Below, piece by piece: positions 12,302-24,396 of a DNA stretch of 56,610 nucleotides. Position 1 is the stretch's first letter; each line of letters opens with the position of its first letter. This stretch comes from Fragilariopsis cylindrus CCMP1102 (taxonomy: Eukaryota > Bacillariophyta > Bacillariophyceae > Bacillariales > Bacillariaceae), in NCBI GenBank assembly GCA_900095095.1, contig FMBT01000081.1, positions 1 to 56,610 of the forward strand, read 5' to 3'. The position numbers were made by a program, and so were the translations under genes. The notes below the pieces were generated by a model. It did no database searches, was not told the origin of the DNA, and worked only from the letters and a program-made list of their open reading frames with translations.

Positions 12302-14099
12302 ATGGATATCGCACCGAGAAGGATTAAAAAGGCACAACAATTCCGTCGTCAACGCGCTAATAAGGGCGGAAGATTTGACGGCAAGAACGATAGCAATGAC
12401 AAAACATTGGTTGTGGGAGGAATCTGCACGTTGATCGGTGCTATCGTCATCGTTGGGGTTGGTATAGGATTGGCTCATTTGTCTTTCTATATATTCCAAC
12501 CATCTTGTGTGACGAACCACCATAACTACAACCACGAATTGACCGCAGCCGCGTTTGCAAAAGTCTCACCAACAACAACAACAACAACAACTGCTGGAAC
12601 TAACGATGCATCATCGTCATCGTCATCGAATAAAAGTAAACCTGATGATGCAATACAAATACGATTGACATTCCTGCGTCATCGGAACTGAAGGAACCAA
12701 TACTAAAGGTAAAGAAGCCGATATCTCAGTTTCCTGATTCTGCAAAATTTCCTGCTCAATGTACTACCGAACAATTGGATATATTAAAACAACAATTACC
12801 TGCTAAGGGGTGTGAAGAATTCCAAAAAAAAGCATGGATGATCCATGGCTGTTCATTTGCATCCAAAACTTTATGCGGTAATGCCAATCCACATTGGTTT
12901 TATGATTTCATTCAAAACGATAGCAACAGCAACGACGATGAAACATTCCGTGCGATCATTGTTGGATGCAATAAGGGATATGAAGCTATTGAGTTATTAC
13001 GCATTGCATCTCCTCACTCTTCTGATACAAACAAGTACGACTGGACGGCTTGGCAGTCAGAATTTCGTAATCTCGATGGTTCCAGTGATAAAATTGACGA
13101 ATCGGTAAGAAAGAAGTTTTGATCGTCTTCGAAGACGAAGAATATATACTCATTGTTACTATTATTGTCTCTATAGTATTATTACAAGTCAAATTTAGGT
13201 ATGATAACGTACCCACCACGTGCTCACATATTCCTATTTGCCTTTCTGTATGTGTCTGTGTGAAAAAGGTGACCTGTCCAATTCCTGGTACGGCATCGAG
13301 CAATACGAAGAGTTTTAAGAAATCACAAGTTTTCTGTATTGAGGGCTATCCAAAAACATTTGATCAACTTGTCAAGACGAAGAAGACATTAGGGTACGGT
13401 GATGAATTAGATCTTACAAATATGATCGCTAGTTCTAATGATCATAGTCAGCCGTATCCTGTCTTCATAGAAGATCCAATCGGCGCTACCGGTGTGGGAG
13501 TTTCTCATTGGGCAAAAAGTTGCAGGAGGCATGCTGAACAATGTACCGATGTGGACTCGAATAGTATCGACAATTGGATACAAACCAAGCCAAGTTTGAC
13601 AGCAGATAATAATAAAGCATCGATTCATTTTATGAGTATCACGGCGGAAGGATCAGATTACGACATCTTACGTGGTACAAGTCTGAACTTAGCTCGGATA
13701 CAGTATTTGGATTTTGGTTATCATTGGAATTGGCAGTGGGGTAGTAAAAGTTTACATGATTTAATTTTCCGTCTGAAAAAGAAAGGCTTTGTTTGTTACT
13801 GGACTGGTTCTGATGGGAATCAATTATGGCGGATAACAGATTGTAAGTAAATAGACAGGCATCATACAAAGTGCTCGAACCTTGTTATACTTCTTTTTGC
13901 ACTTATATGTATATCTTATTAACACTGCTCCTTTTGACTTCCCTTTTTGAATACAACACCTTCTTCTACAGGTTGGCAAGATCATTACGAATTAAAATTT
14001 TCTGCCTCTATTGGCTGCGTTAATTCCAATATTCCTGCAGCCGAACCATTGTTGTACCGTATGGAAAGAATGTTTTTTGATACATTAAAAATTAACTGA
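12302..14099 (+). CDS. FkbM-like methyltransferase-domain protein, type II membrane
   Basis: Exons 12302-13104, 13269-13842 and 13972-14099 (introns 164 and 129 bp), about 501 aa. A basic N-terminus (PRRIKKAQQFRRQR) is followed by one hydrophobic helix at residues 37-66, giving a type II topology, and then a Thr/Ser-rich stalk. The luminal part has FRAIIVGCNKGYEAIELL (like the FkbM SAM-binding D/E-G-A-N-x-G strand), then HFMSITAEGSDYDILRG, LDFGYHWNWQWG, GFVCYWTGSDGNQLWRIT and a short Cys-containing end. This matches the FkbM-like proteins common in diatoms, thought to methylate glycans in the secretory pathway; the substrate is unknown. The SAM motif is degenerate (Gly-Cys-Asn for Gly-Ala-Asn). 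A frame break near 12652 needs one added base. Confidence 0.72.
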
Positions 14100-14544
14100 T
14101 TATATAGTTAGCAGTTAGCAGCTAGTAGTTAGTAGTTTTTATTTTTCTGCTTTTTTCCTGGAAGAGTGTATATACTTTATTTATTTCCGTATTCTTGCAA
14201 AGCTTTACGAAGCAGGGTATTGAATAAGATATAGTAGTAGTAGTGCATCTTCTTTCTACAATTCGTACAACATACTGACAATGATATGGAAGTTGAGAGC
14301 ATGTATTATTGCAAAGAAATTTAAATTATATCCTAGATCTATTATTTTATCAGTATTATATTTTCTTGGTTCCCTTCATGCCTTGATATTGAGTTTTCTT
14401 GATTAATGCCGACCGTGAAGGAAAAAATCATCGTCCTGTAGTACTTAGCTAGATTCGGAACTTTCGGACTTTGAGTTTTCCCATCTGATAGACGAGAAGA
14501 AGACAAGAACAAGAACAAGAAAGTATACCATGATTTGTTTGCAT
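14100..14544. other. Intergenic between convergent genes
   Basis: AT-rich, with short TAGTAG repeats near 14233-14242. An open frame on the minus strand (14342-14578) overlaps the end of the next gene in another frame and looks like 3' untranslated sequence. Confidence 0.4.
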
Positions 14545-15468
14545 TTACGACGAGCTCGCTTTTATCTGATCGGCGCAATGGATTAAGAAATGAATATAAT
14601 CGCGAGTTTCCGGTTTATTCAGCACGAATTTTCTTCCTTCGATTCGTAACGCATCAAGAGACGATGGTGAACGGGCAAATTGACCAGCGATATCATCTAC
14701 AAAACCGACAAAAAATTCAGCCCCCGGAAGATCAAACTTATAGAAGGGATCTTTGTAATCGCATTCCATGATTTCGAAATGGTAAATTTCCAGAGTATTT
14801 TGCATATGATATTGTTCCTCCCATATATATTCTACCTGATTGCGAGCCAAATCAAGTTCATCCTGTTCGATATATCGAGAAGACTCTACCCCTCGGCATG
14901 GAGACATATAGAAGCACAAAGGCAACATACATAAATCGCGTGCCGATCGTAGGAGACGCCTCTCCTTCTTAAAATTCTTGTCGTCGGAGCAACTATTGCA
15001 TTCATAAATATATCATTAATAAGATCATGCCAATCGAGATCTGTGTCAATGATGTGCCTTGCTTCCTCACATAGATCTTTAGCTTCGAAGATATCGGATC
15101 GGGTGGGAACTAAAATTCGATTTTTATCGTTATATCTAGTCCTAACAATTTTCTTACACGGTTGTTCATCTTTGCGATACGTATCTTCCTGCGGGCAACC
15201 TCACGAGATACAATGAATTCACACATTTTGCTACAATCGCGAAACGTAACAAGATCAGGAGTGCTGAGGAATTCGACGATTAATCCCAAACCTACGGATT
15301 CGTAATCATCGTTAGTATCGCTAACGATACACCTGCGTTTACCCTCTTGACCTTTTTGGAACTCACAAGTCTACTAGCACCTGTAGTGTTGGCGCCAGTG
15401 CCAATAGCAGTAACAGGAGTAACAGGAGGCATAGCAGTAGTAGCAGCAGTAGTTCTGAAGCGCTTCAT
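14545..15468 (-). CDS. Unknown diatom-type protein, three frame breaks
   Basis: A readable protein of about 308 aa runs from ATG 15468 to a stop at 14545 but crosses three frames. Breaks lie near 15343, 15189 and 14893, and each needs one added base. Order: a short Ala/Thr-rich start (MKRFRTTAATTAMPPVTPVT), a basic patch (SSKKVKR), then a block DTNDDYESVGLGLIVEF, STPDLVTFRDCSKMCEFIVS, and a long charged region with DWHDLINDIF and FFVGFVDDIAGQFARS. The block LGLIVEFLSTPDLVTFRDCS is loosely like an F-box, which is inference. No stop codons or other damage are seen outside the three breaks, which argues against an old pseudogene. Function unknown. Confidence 0.5.
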
Positions 15469-16848
15469 CCTCTTTTCTATGAAACTATCAGATAATGAAA
15501 ACGAGACATGTTCAAATAATAGAGACCGTTTGCGTGCGTAGTAGCAGTAACGTTTTAACTAGCCAGAATAATAGGCCAATCCCAAAAAAATCAAGGTTCC
15601 TAGGTATCATAGGTATGTATTCAAGGTATATGAGGCTGATATCCAAATAACAATAGACTGCCACTGAAACAGCACACAAAACCATAGCAGAACAATCATC
15701 CACAGTATAAAATTCATAAATTACTATAGGTGAGATCTAGGTGAAACATTATGTGCTTTCCTTGCCCTGTGACAGGTGCATATCTATGAATCAAAAGTGC
15801 AGTATGTGTTGAGCTACGATATAACTTGAGTATCTCATCAGTATGATGCATATAATAGTTTATTAGGAAAATTGTGGAGGGTATGTAGTGTATTATAGTG
15901 GTTGCACAAGCTCCCCTTGGAATTAAAATTTGGAAAAAATCTCATACCATGTGCCCTTGCATAGAAAAAATCCATAAAAAGACGTATTTGCACATTGATA
16001 ACAACAACAGAAGAAAAGAAGTGTATACAAGCTAGTAATACTGCTTGTGTGGTGTTCTCAGCTGCCCAATTGTCTAAGCTTTTCAAAAAGCCAGGATAGA
16101 AGCGTATTTCTAGGTAGGACCTCTCTACTATTGCACAACTCATCAACAAAAGCTTTATCTAGCCACCATAGTAAACTGTTAAGTTCCAGAGGCCAGTGGA
16201 ATAAATAACAAGTTTCAAGCTCCTCTCTTACTTCTTGTTTTATTTTAGTTATAAGGGCCATATTGCATTATTGATTGTGGGACATACATGAGACATGGGT
16301 GTCATGGTTACTTTGGTAAAGAGGTTAAACTGAATTCATGACTGTGCTGCGCTGTGCAATCTCTGTTATTAATCTGTGCTTAGTATGCTATATATATTGT
16401 TATGTATGATGCCTCACAATATTCAACTGGATGTGTGTACTACTGTTGATTATGTTTCATCCGTGACAGCAGAACATAATAGTAAGGAAATATCCTACCT
16501 CATAGAAATGATGTATTTTTAAAGTCACACTGTCTATTCAAACAGACAACAACCTTGGAGGCAAATTTTCAACTTTGACAATATTCTGACAGATATAATA
16601 CATTATGTGGAACTGTTTTTGCAGAAACTTGGTGATATTTTATGATTTTCAGAAGAAGTGATCAGAATCAAGTATGGATGGAGGAGATCATTACCAAATT
16701 TCCAAACAAATAATATATAAACAGAATTATAGCTGTGTGATCTACATAATACCCTATACAATTTAAATAAACAATGAATCGTATTATTTTAGGTAGTATT
16801 AGTGACATTACTTCGTTTGGTTTTGTTTCGACAATATTTTTGTCGTTA
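15469..16848. other. Gene-poor stretch of different texture, possibly old repeat DNA
   Basis: About 1.4 kb without a supported gene. CG dinucleotides and the trinucleotide repeats typical of the neighbouring spacers look scarce here. Two minus-strand open frames (16058-16261 and 15838-16149) are next to each other in different frames and read as a Leu/Phe-rich peptide, but match nothing I know. Similar-looking sequence occurs at 30900-31350, 36780-37290 and 40700-41390, so all four may be decayed transposon or repeat remnants. Weak evidence, by eye only. Confidence 0.3.
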
Positions 16849-19517
16849 TCATTCTAAACTTTTCAGCCATTCCTCTTGTTCCCATGCCATGTGCAAGATG
16901 GATTCTTTTGCTCGATACGAATGGCGCTCATGAGGAAGCACACAGAGCCTAGATTCGATGCCGAACGCTTTCAAAGCAGCAAAATATCGTTCGCTTTGAA
17001 GCGTATGAGTCCCCGAGTTTTCGTCAACTTGTCCGTGGATCAATAGCATTTTTCCGACACGTTCCTGTTCGGAATATTTCTTGACGTGCATCAAGGGACT
17101 CATTGTGATATATGTGTCTTTAGCTTCCCATATAGATCGATCTTCCGATTGAAATGACATGGGCGTTAGGGTACGATTGAAGGCACCGCTTCGTCCTATA
17201 CCAGCGGCAAACAGACTGGTATGAGACAACAAATGCGCCGTCATAAAGCTACCGTATGAATGACCTCCAACAGCGCATTTGGTAGGATCACAAACCCCCC
17301 GGGTTCCTGCGTATTCAACTGCTGCCGTCGCACCTGCGACGATTTGGTCAATGAAGGTATCATTCGGATGTGCATCACCTTCCCCAATCACCGGCAACGA
17401 GAAGTCATCCATGATGCACCACCCTTTGGTGGCCCAATGGACCGGAGATGCCCATGATGCAGAAACAAAGCGATGTTTGCTTCCCTTAATTTGTCCCGCA
17501 GCTTTCGAATTTTTGAATTCTCTCGGATATGCCCAAAATAATGTCGGTCGAGGAGTTCCATCGTAATCTGGTGGAAGATAGAGGTTGGCCGTCAATTCGA
17601 TGCCATCCTTCCGTTTATATTGCACTAATTCTTTTTTGACACCAATTAAGTCGGGTTGAGGATGTGGAAAAGCAGTGATAGCGATCTCTTTTGATGTAGG
17701 GTTACTTAAGGAAGTCATGTAATAGTTCCTCGGTGTTGTTTTACTCTCGCGGCTGATCAAAATCGAATCGTTATCGTCCATGATAACGGCAATTGTTTCG
17801 TAAACGTCATCGCGTTCGTCGGGTTTCACCCTTCGACCTCCCACTTCTGATGGCGCCGATGCGTCTTCTTCCTCTGGATCCAGAAGTTCTCCTTCTTTTG
17901 GCGCCTTGCACCTCCAAAGGCGCTCCTTGGTACCGGTGTCTAGATTCAGGGTATCCAAAAATGGACGATCTCCAAGAGATGATGCACCAGCTCCCTTCAG
18001 AAATATTTGTCCCGGTTTCTTCTCGCGTAAGAAGTACTTGCCGTTCTTTCCGAGTCTCCTAACTGGACTCCCCGGTGAGTTATATCGATCTTCCCAAGAA
18101 CCTTCCCAAAGAATTGTTTTTGTAGACGTTTCGCCGTTCGATGAAAGTTTCGATTTCCGTTCCATTCGATCGCTCCATCTGTATTCATCGATCAATATTG
18201 TCGTTCCTGACTCTGTAAATTCAATATCGTCGTAACGCCATTCGCACCGAGATAATACGACCGGTTCTCGCAAAGACAAACTACAGCCGGTATGAACATT
18301 CGAGTCATCAGCTGTTATGATGTCTAGCGTGTATAAAGCGTCACGGTACGTACACTGTTTGTCTTCGTCGAGAAAGGGGTCGTTTGAAGGATCACCTCCA
18401 TCAAGTGCCAATGCGTAGAGTAGGGTATGAGGGAAACATGGATGAATTGAAATCGGCGCTTGTGTCTCGAACAAGCGTCGAAGCTTAATGGGATCTCATC
18501 GTCGACCGGATTAGATACGATTAGAATACTGTCATTATTATATAAATCCCACACCCACACTTCTTTTCCAAAGCGATGGAAGGGTACGGAATATGAAAAG
18601 TCTGTAGCTTTCTCAACAAGTAGGTAGCGACCGCATGGGCTACTTTCGATTCGATACGGGATGATCCCACCTTTAGATTGAGTTATAATTGAAGCAGAAT
18701 CGTAATTAGAAGAATCGCCACTGCTGCCTGCAGATTCAGCACAAGAAGTTGGGTTTGTCGTTAAATCGACTTTTAATAGTTCTGTCGATACAAAATATGT
18801 AAATTTGTCTTCGTCGTGTTGATTCTTTAACAAATCTTGATATGTACGAGTAGGAGCTTTTCGTGCATTTGACTGAACAGTTTGTATTTGGGGACTTGGT
18901 ATGATGGGTTCTGATGGTGGTTCAGGTGGACGATCTTCTGGAACAACCTTACACAACAACGATTTACCATCGGACGTAAATTGATACGAACATCCGTTAA
19001 CGAAATTAGGACGTTTTTCGTTTAATGCTGGAACGGAATGAACCACCCATTTATGACTCTTTTCGCTGCTAACGTCATCATCATCATTACCACCCTTGAT
19101 CAAATTGCACACATGTACCTCCAAATGGTTCTTCCGTTTGCTCGTAAAGACGAATTGCTGCAGTGTATACTCTGGAGGATTTGGATTGAATCGGATGTAT
19201 CTAATGCCTTCACTGTCGGGTGGAAGGGGAATATCTTCCATCACCGCTCCTTTATCTCCATCCAATAATGACAGATGTTGGGCCTTTAAATCGAAACAAT
19301 AATCAAGTCGTGACGGTGCCAAAAACAATGGATCGAAACGTAATCCTGCTAATTTTTCTTCCGGTTTTGAGAGCAATTCTATCGATGGTAAAGGAGGTTC
19401 GCCGGTGTGTAGAAGCCATTGAGAATCACTAGAAATTGCCAACGACGGCGTTTTTGGTGGCAAAAATAATCGTTTCAATATCTCGGAAGGCTCCTTGTAG
19501 TCTCCTGTAGACGACAT
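16849..19517 (-). CDS. Glutamyl endopeptidase, CGEP type (peptidase S9)
   Basis: About 889 aa across two overlapping frames; a break near 18486 (GAAGCTTAA on the plus strand) needs one added base. The N-terminal half is the S9 beta-propeller and begins, as in plant CGEP, with a stretch like SDSQWLLHTGEPPLPSIELL and KLAGLRFDP. The C-terminal alpha/beta hydrolase domain shows the triad: Ser in GGHSYGSFM, Asp in HGQVDENSG and His in LPHERHSY. It would cleave peptides after Glu in the plastid or cytosol and remove protein fragments. No clear plastid leader precedes the Met at 19517, so either the form is cytosolic or an upstream exon is missed. The start lies only about 300 bp from the transposon end at 19813, so the insertion sits in its promoter region. 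Confidence 0.88.
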
Positions 19518-19807
19518 CGTACGGTCTTATTTGAACTGAATCCCCTTCTCTCTGTCTGTACCTCTCTCTTCTTCTTCTTCTTCTTCGTCTTCTTTTCTGG
19601 TGCGTTAATGATGCGCTTGCCCCGATCGACTCCAGCAACAGTAGACAATAGGTAGATAAGCCAAGTGCAGACAACAGTGCTGTTGACTGTTGAAAGATAT
19701 TCGAAACTGTTATATTTGAATTTTTTAAAAGATCCAGATCTTCGGCCAGACGACGTTAGACGTGATTATTATTAGGCTTCAATTTTTGTATTTCTTCATA
19801 CTCAATA

Positions 19808-19812
19808 CATTG
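19808..19812. repeat. Target-site duplication, left copy (CATTG)
   Basis: CATTG lies directly before the left inverted repeat and recurs at 26710-26714 directly after the right one. It is the expected footprint of transposon insertion and fixes both element ends. Confidence 0.8.
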
Positions 19813-19837
19813 AGGTGACCGGAAACGCGCGATTTCT
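19813..19837 (+). repeat. Transposon terminal inverted repeat, left
   Basis: 25 bp starting AGGTGACC and ending GATTTCT; perfect inverse of 26685-26709. Just inside, GCGCGATTTC (19828-19837) and GAAATCGCGC (about 19855-19864) form a second, nested inverted pair spaced by 17 bp, a possible transposase site or hairpin. Confidence 0.9.
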
Positions 19838-19880
19838 CATTTATTCCGGTTCATGAAATCGCGCAGTTCTGATCGGCTCG

Positions 19881-19979
19881 CTTTTTCCTGTTCATGAAAC
19901 GGAAAATTTAAATATACAGTCATTCCGGTTGAGTACTGTTTTTAACGGTTCAATGAACGGGAATTTATGCGGGCAACCG
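19881..19979 (+). repeat. Transposon subterminal direct repeat, left copy
   Basis: About 100 bp matching 26508-26606 in the same orientation. The best part is ATACAGTCATTCCGGTTGAG, then CTGTTTTTAAC and GGAATTTATGCGGGCAACCG. It contains several copies of a CCGGTT / TTCATGAA-type motif, as expected for protein-binding sites near transposon ends. Confidence 0.8.
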
Positions 19980-20389
19980 CGTTTTCCAAAAGTTAGGGTC
20001 ATTCCGGTTGGCCGCATAAAATAAAAAAAACGAGTAGATGCTTAATATCCACCTTCCCCTTTCTTTTAAATTTACCGTTATTACACCTGCCGGTCCGATT
20101 CTAGTCACAACATACCGTTGTTTTGAACTGAAATTTTCACTTGACACATGAAAGAGTTGTCAGTTACTAGCACATTACAACCCATCACATAGAATCAAAA
20201 TTTTCCCCGGTTTGGTTTGAATTGGAACGATGGTTTTTACCGGGTTCATTATGGAGTATGCTTGTATACTGTGCGGAGCCTTGCACAATCAATATTCTGA
20301 TCCATACCTCTCACAACATTTCTTCTGTTCATAAAACAAAGAAGTGTAAGTTTACAAACAAAGTTGTTGAGTCTTCATTGAATACCACG

Positions 20390-22184
20390 ATGCCCCCCGT
20401 CGCAAAGAAAAAGCGAAAAAGTTGGGGAAACCCACAGCGGAAGGCTCTTCGCCAACTGATTGATGCTTTGTTGGTTGATCCAACAAAAGTTGCACCTGAA
20501 GATATCGATCCTTACTACAAGCTTGATCCAGCCTTTGCTGAGGTTGTTGATGAAGAAGGCTTCCGTCGCAACTTTAGAAAGTTCTGTGGAATTTACCTCC
20601 AGGGCATAGCATTGAAAGGTGTTCGTCGTGGTGAGAGTTGTCATTTGTTTACAATTATGTTGGTATATTAACATTCTCTCACTTTTATATGTAACATTTC
20701 CTTCTCTATTGCTTTCATTCAGAATATTTCCAGCACGCTTTAAAAACTCCCGAAGTTGCTACTGTACCCTCTCCAAAGAGCAAACGAACTCGTGAAGAAG
20801 AAGAAGAATACGTAGAAGAAGAAGAAGAAGAAGAAGAAGTATTAAAGCCTGCTGCAACTATGACACCTCGTACTCCTCCTCCAAAGAATGTATCTATTAG
20901 CCTTCCGTTTGCTAGTCCTGGAGCTAGCATTACCAGCGCATCTCATCAGCCCGGAGTTGCCGAAGCATGGCTCCATTGCCCTGGTATGGTTGGTACTGAA
21001 TTAATCAACTCTGTGGAGGCAGGACGCCACATTGGACAGAGAACTTCCATCCATCAACGATTTCTCATTGATAGCCTAGCTAATAATGAAGATTTGGGAG
21101 CTAATTGGGATGCAGATACAAACACACTTCATATTCTTCATCGTGTCCCAGTTTGGTATGCCAACCCAAACAATCAAGATGATTATGTTACAGACGATAC
21201 TACCGGCAAGCCGATGTATCCATCAAGTCATCCTCTGCTTGGGTCAATGGCATCATGTCAAACTGCAAAGAAGATTGATGGTGAAGTTAGTTCTCCTGGG
21301 AAGATTGTTTACGAACAAGCGATGGACCCAGATTCTGTTGACTTTTATCTACAACCAATTGATGCTACTTTGGGTAAATCTAATGGTCAAGTTCTTATTG
21401 TTGCTATGGATGTCTACGTTCCAAAGGAAGTTAAGAAAGGAAAAATTGTTGCTAAGAAGCGGTCTAATGCAGCTAGAGTAGACTTAGGTACGTTGCTAGA
21501 AGATCTTGTCATGGATGATGCATCTGATGGAACTACAGGTGTAGCTGCTGATGGTACAGGAGATACCACTACTACTCCTACTCCAGGTGAGTGTGCTGCG
21601 GGCACTGCCACAATAATAATTCCTCCTGATGCGGTCACTACTACTGCTCCTCCAGCTGGTGCTGCTATGGACGCTACCGCTCCTCCAGCTGGTGCTGCTA
21701 TGGACGCTACCGCTCCTCCTGTTTCTCCAGGTGTTGCGGCTGGTAATGCTGGTACTGCTGCTCTTGGAGTTGAAACATCAAGGCAAAGAACCAGCAGACA
21801 AACAATTCGAGCCTTATCTCCTCGTAGACGTCGATCAAAAAGAAACAAGAAACAAAGACAATCTAACCGTACCCGTGCATCTCCAACTTCTTCATCTCTT
21901 CCTCCCATCCTCAAGGGTAACAAATTTGACGTTGATGATGATGACGCGATATCACTTTAGATTGTCACTATCAGAAGAGAACTGTTCCAAATACTACAAG
22001 CAACAACAACAATCTCCTCTGGTATGAACAACGATCATCGTTCGACAACCAATCATCAACACCCTTCAGCTCTTTTGACGACTCGATTGAATCTATTCCA
22101 TCATTACCGGATGGTATAGATAGATTTGAGAGTATGTTAAAAGCACTTAGAGAAACTTCCAGCGAAATATTCAACATGAAATAA
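20390..22184 (+). CDS. Transposon gene 1: unknown 567-aa protein
   Basis: Exon 1 is 20390-20630 and exon 2 starts at 20723 (92-bp GT-AG intron). The start is basic (MPPVAKKKRKSWGNPQRK, a likely nuclear signal), followed by a helical block (LRQLIDALLVDP...FRRNFRKFCGIYLQGIALKG) that could bind DNA or protein. Next come a Glu run, then a folded-looking domain (EAWLHCPGMVG, IHQRFLIDSL, VLIVAMDVYVPKEV), Ala/Pro/Thr repeats (two copies of APPAGAAMDAT) and a basic tail. The first frame stops at 21960 (DDDDAISL), but the next frame continues for 75 clean residues (WYEQRSSFDNQ, SIESIPSLPDGIDRF) to 22184, so one base is probably missing near 21945. No known family is recognised. Its position suggests a transposition or DNA-packaging helper, which is inference. 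Confidence 0.7.
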
Positions 22185-22361
22185 CCAACAACAACAACAA
22201 GAACTTAAACGTATTAGAAGAATGATGTGTATGCATCATCTCATTCATGAATAATAAAAACAATAATAGAATAAATGCTTTGTGCGTTTGTCATTGAAAT
22301 AATTAAATAACTATTTAATAATAATATTCACTTAGTATTATTATTTTATTTTCTACTTGTC

Positions 22362-22996
22362 CTAGTATAATAGTCCACGTCCTTCCTTCTTCATGATACG
22401 ACAAACAAGCTTATGCTTCTTCCAGTGAATAGTTTGACATTCCTTACTGCAGTATGCAGCGACCATGCAGTCCCCACATTGCTTGAGAGGTTCCACACCT
22501 CGTGCACCTGTGTGGCAATATTCACAAGTGAACTGCATCTTCACTCTTCCGGATGCAATTTGTTTCATATAAGATTTTTCTCCAGACTTGGTGAATGATG
22601 TCTTAGTCTTAAATGTACCATTTGCTTCTCTTTTCAAACCCTCAGCCCAAGGAATCATTTCAAATCTACCATACTTATTAATAGTACCACAAGCAACTGG
22701 TGTAAACCTGGGTCCGTCTCCCGGGCTTTCAATGTCATCGCATCTAGAGAAAGAGGTTCTTCTGTATGCCAAACCTGTTGTTCATCCGCAGTTAAGATCC
22801 CATCAATGCGTTTCCCCTTTGCTTTCTCCTGCTCCATCATTTCCTCCAACACCTCATTTTTCTTAAACATTACCTCCAAAGTCTCAATCTGCTGCAAGAT
22901 CAACTTCTTTTTCATCTCCATTGCCTGCTCCATCGTTTTCTTTGCCACCATTGCCTGGAGACGCTCTCTTGCTACCTTTGCTCTATCGTTCATCAT
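22362..22996 (-). CDS. Transposon gene 2: coiled-coil MYND zinc-finger protein
   Basis: About 211 aa. The N-terminus is a charged helix likely to form a coiled coil (MMNDRAKVARERLQAMVAKK to MMEQEKAKGKR). The C-terminus is a MYND finger: CEYCHTGARG, LKQCGDCMVAAYCSKECQ, then HWKKHKLVC, with all seven Cys and the His in the usual spacing. MYND fingers bind Pro-rich peptides in partner proteins and are common in transcription and chromatin factors, so this may recruit the transposase or host factors. Two frames overlap near 22712 and need one added base to join. It is encoded opposite to genes 1 and 3 and is not a normal part of Harbinger elements. Confidence 0.8.
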
Positions 22997-23321
22997 CTTG
23001 ATTGATAGCTTTTTAATTTGAATTCAATTCGTATTATGACTACACTCTTATCATGAACGAATCGATCAAAAAATTCTTGATATGTACTCCACGATGGATC
23101 GTGTCTATTTTCTTCCACGGTCGATAATTTTTTAACTCAGGTTTTTTTTGAATTCAGTTTTTTTTGAGTTGAACACTGTATGTAGCGTGACACAAACTAT
23201 CTTTTTTCTTCTTATCCTTCCATCAGCTCATAAATCATTGTTTCGTACAAATAGAAACCTATCATTTATTCTTACTATACTCTTATCCATTAAATCCTTT
23301 ATCCTTTTACTTTGCTTTAAC

Positions 23322-23885
23322 ATGTCTCCTCATAAGTCCTCTACTTCCAGCACTCCTGTTGCCAAGGGTCAGATCTTACGTAAGAAGAAGATTGAGGCTG
23401 GTCGCAAGTCGTTGAAAGCGGCTGAGGTTTCTCGATTGCAACACGATGCTCTCGTTGCACATCATCTCGCCCAATCTCAGGTAGCTGTTGATACTGCAGC
23501 TGAACTGAACACTCAAATTGAGTTGGATACCTCGTTGCAGTTTTACAGCAAGAAGTCTGCCAGTACTGCCAAGAGCAACAATGTTGCTCTCCTTACTGAG
23601 ATGCTTGGTGGATCCTTTGCTCAGGACGTCACTCGTCCTGTTGTTGTTGCTTGTGCTACTCTCGTGGTTGAGGTGTGCTTATCTTTTGGGCCTGTCACGA
23701 ATGTGCAGATGAAGAGTCTTCATCGTGGTGCCAACCAATTGCCCTCTCTTTTTGAGGAAGCGAGGGATATGGCTTTGAAACATTCTTTGATTCTTAAGCA
23801 TGAAGTTGATCCAACTTGTACTTTCAATCCTCAGTACTGGGAATACATGTATTCTGCTAAAGGTTCTCCGGCTGAAGAAGCATAG
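23322..23885 (+). CDS. Transposon gene 3: unknown 187-aa protein
   Basis: ATG at 23322 starts MSPHKSSTSSTPVAKGQILR, a basic, Ser/Thr-rich N-terminus with a KKKIEAGRKS patch. A mostly helical, Ala-rich body follows (AEVSRLQHDALVAHHLAQSQ) and then a hydrophobic segment (VVVACATLVVEVCLSF), which is too polar at its flanks to be a sure membrane helix. The C-terminus has a Tyr/Trp-rich tail (YWEYMYSAKG). The frame is complete, with unbiased codons and no breaks. No family recognised. Located between the MYND gene and the acidic protein inside the transposon. Confidence 0.65.
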   Translation: MSPHKSSTSSTPVAKGQILRKKKIEAGRKSLKAAEVSRLQHDALVAHHLAQSQVAVDTAAELNTQIELDTSLQFYSKKSASTAKSNNVALLTEMLGGSFAQDVTRPVVVACATLVVEVCLSFGPVTNVQMKSLHRGANQLPSLFEEARDMALKHSLILKHEVDPTCTFNPQYWEYMYSAKGSPAEEA

Positions 23886-24395
23886 GATATATCCAAATGT
23901 TCATGTTAATGCAGTATAACTTATCGTCATAGTAGTATAAATTAACCTTTTAAACTAAATCTTAGGTCATCGAGGTATACATATTTATTTCATTGTTGTC
24001 TAATACAAAAACGATGTCTGTTGTAGTGATTTATGCCTTATAATTTACATCATTTTTTGCTTTGATGTCAATGAAAGGTTGTCAACAACTCCGAATTCAC
24101 CTCTACGAATTTTTTGACCGACCACAGACAGACACATAACAGAAAAGAAAAAAAACTATATTATATCTCATTGGTACAACCCTGTTACCACCTTATCTTC
24201 ACATCTTTTCTCTATTGCACATACCACATGCCTCTCTTATTTGCTAATTCAAAAAAAAAGCAACCCCGTCAAATGAAATGGGTTGAATGGGTAGGCAATA
24301 ATATAAAGGGACCTTTGTTGTCGAAAGGGATGAACTGTCATAAAACTGAAAAGGCGTACTAAAAATACCACAAACTACAAACAACAGCGCAAACA
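23886..24395. other. Spacer inside the transposon
   Basis: AT-rich sequence between genes 3 and 4. An open frame at 24114-24362 (+) is short, Lys-rich and lacks supporting signals, so it is not called. Confidence 0.35.
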
Positions 24396-24396
24396 A

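Noticed and set aside
15838-16261. Two adjacent minus-strand frames resembling one broken protein
   Set aside because: Joining them needs a different type of shift from the other genes, and the sequence matches nothing.
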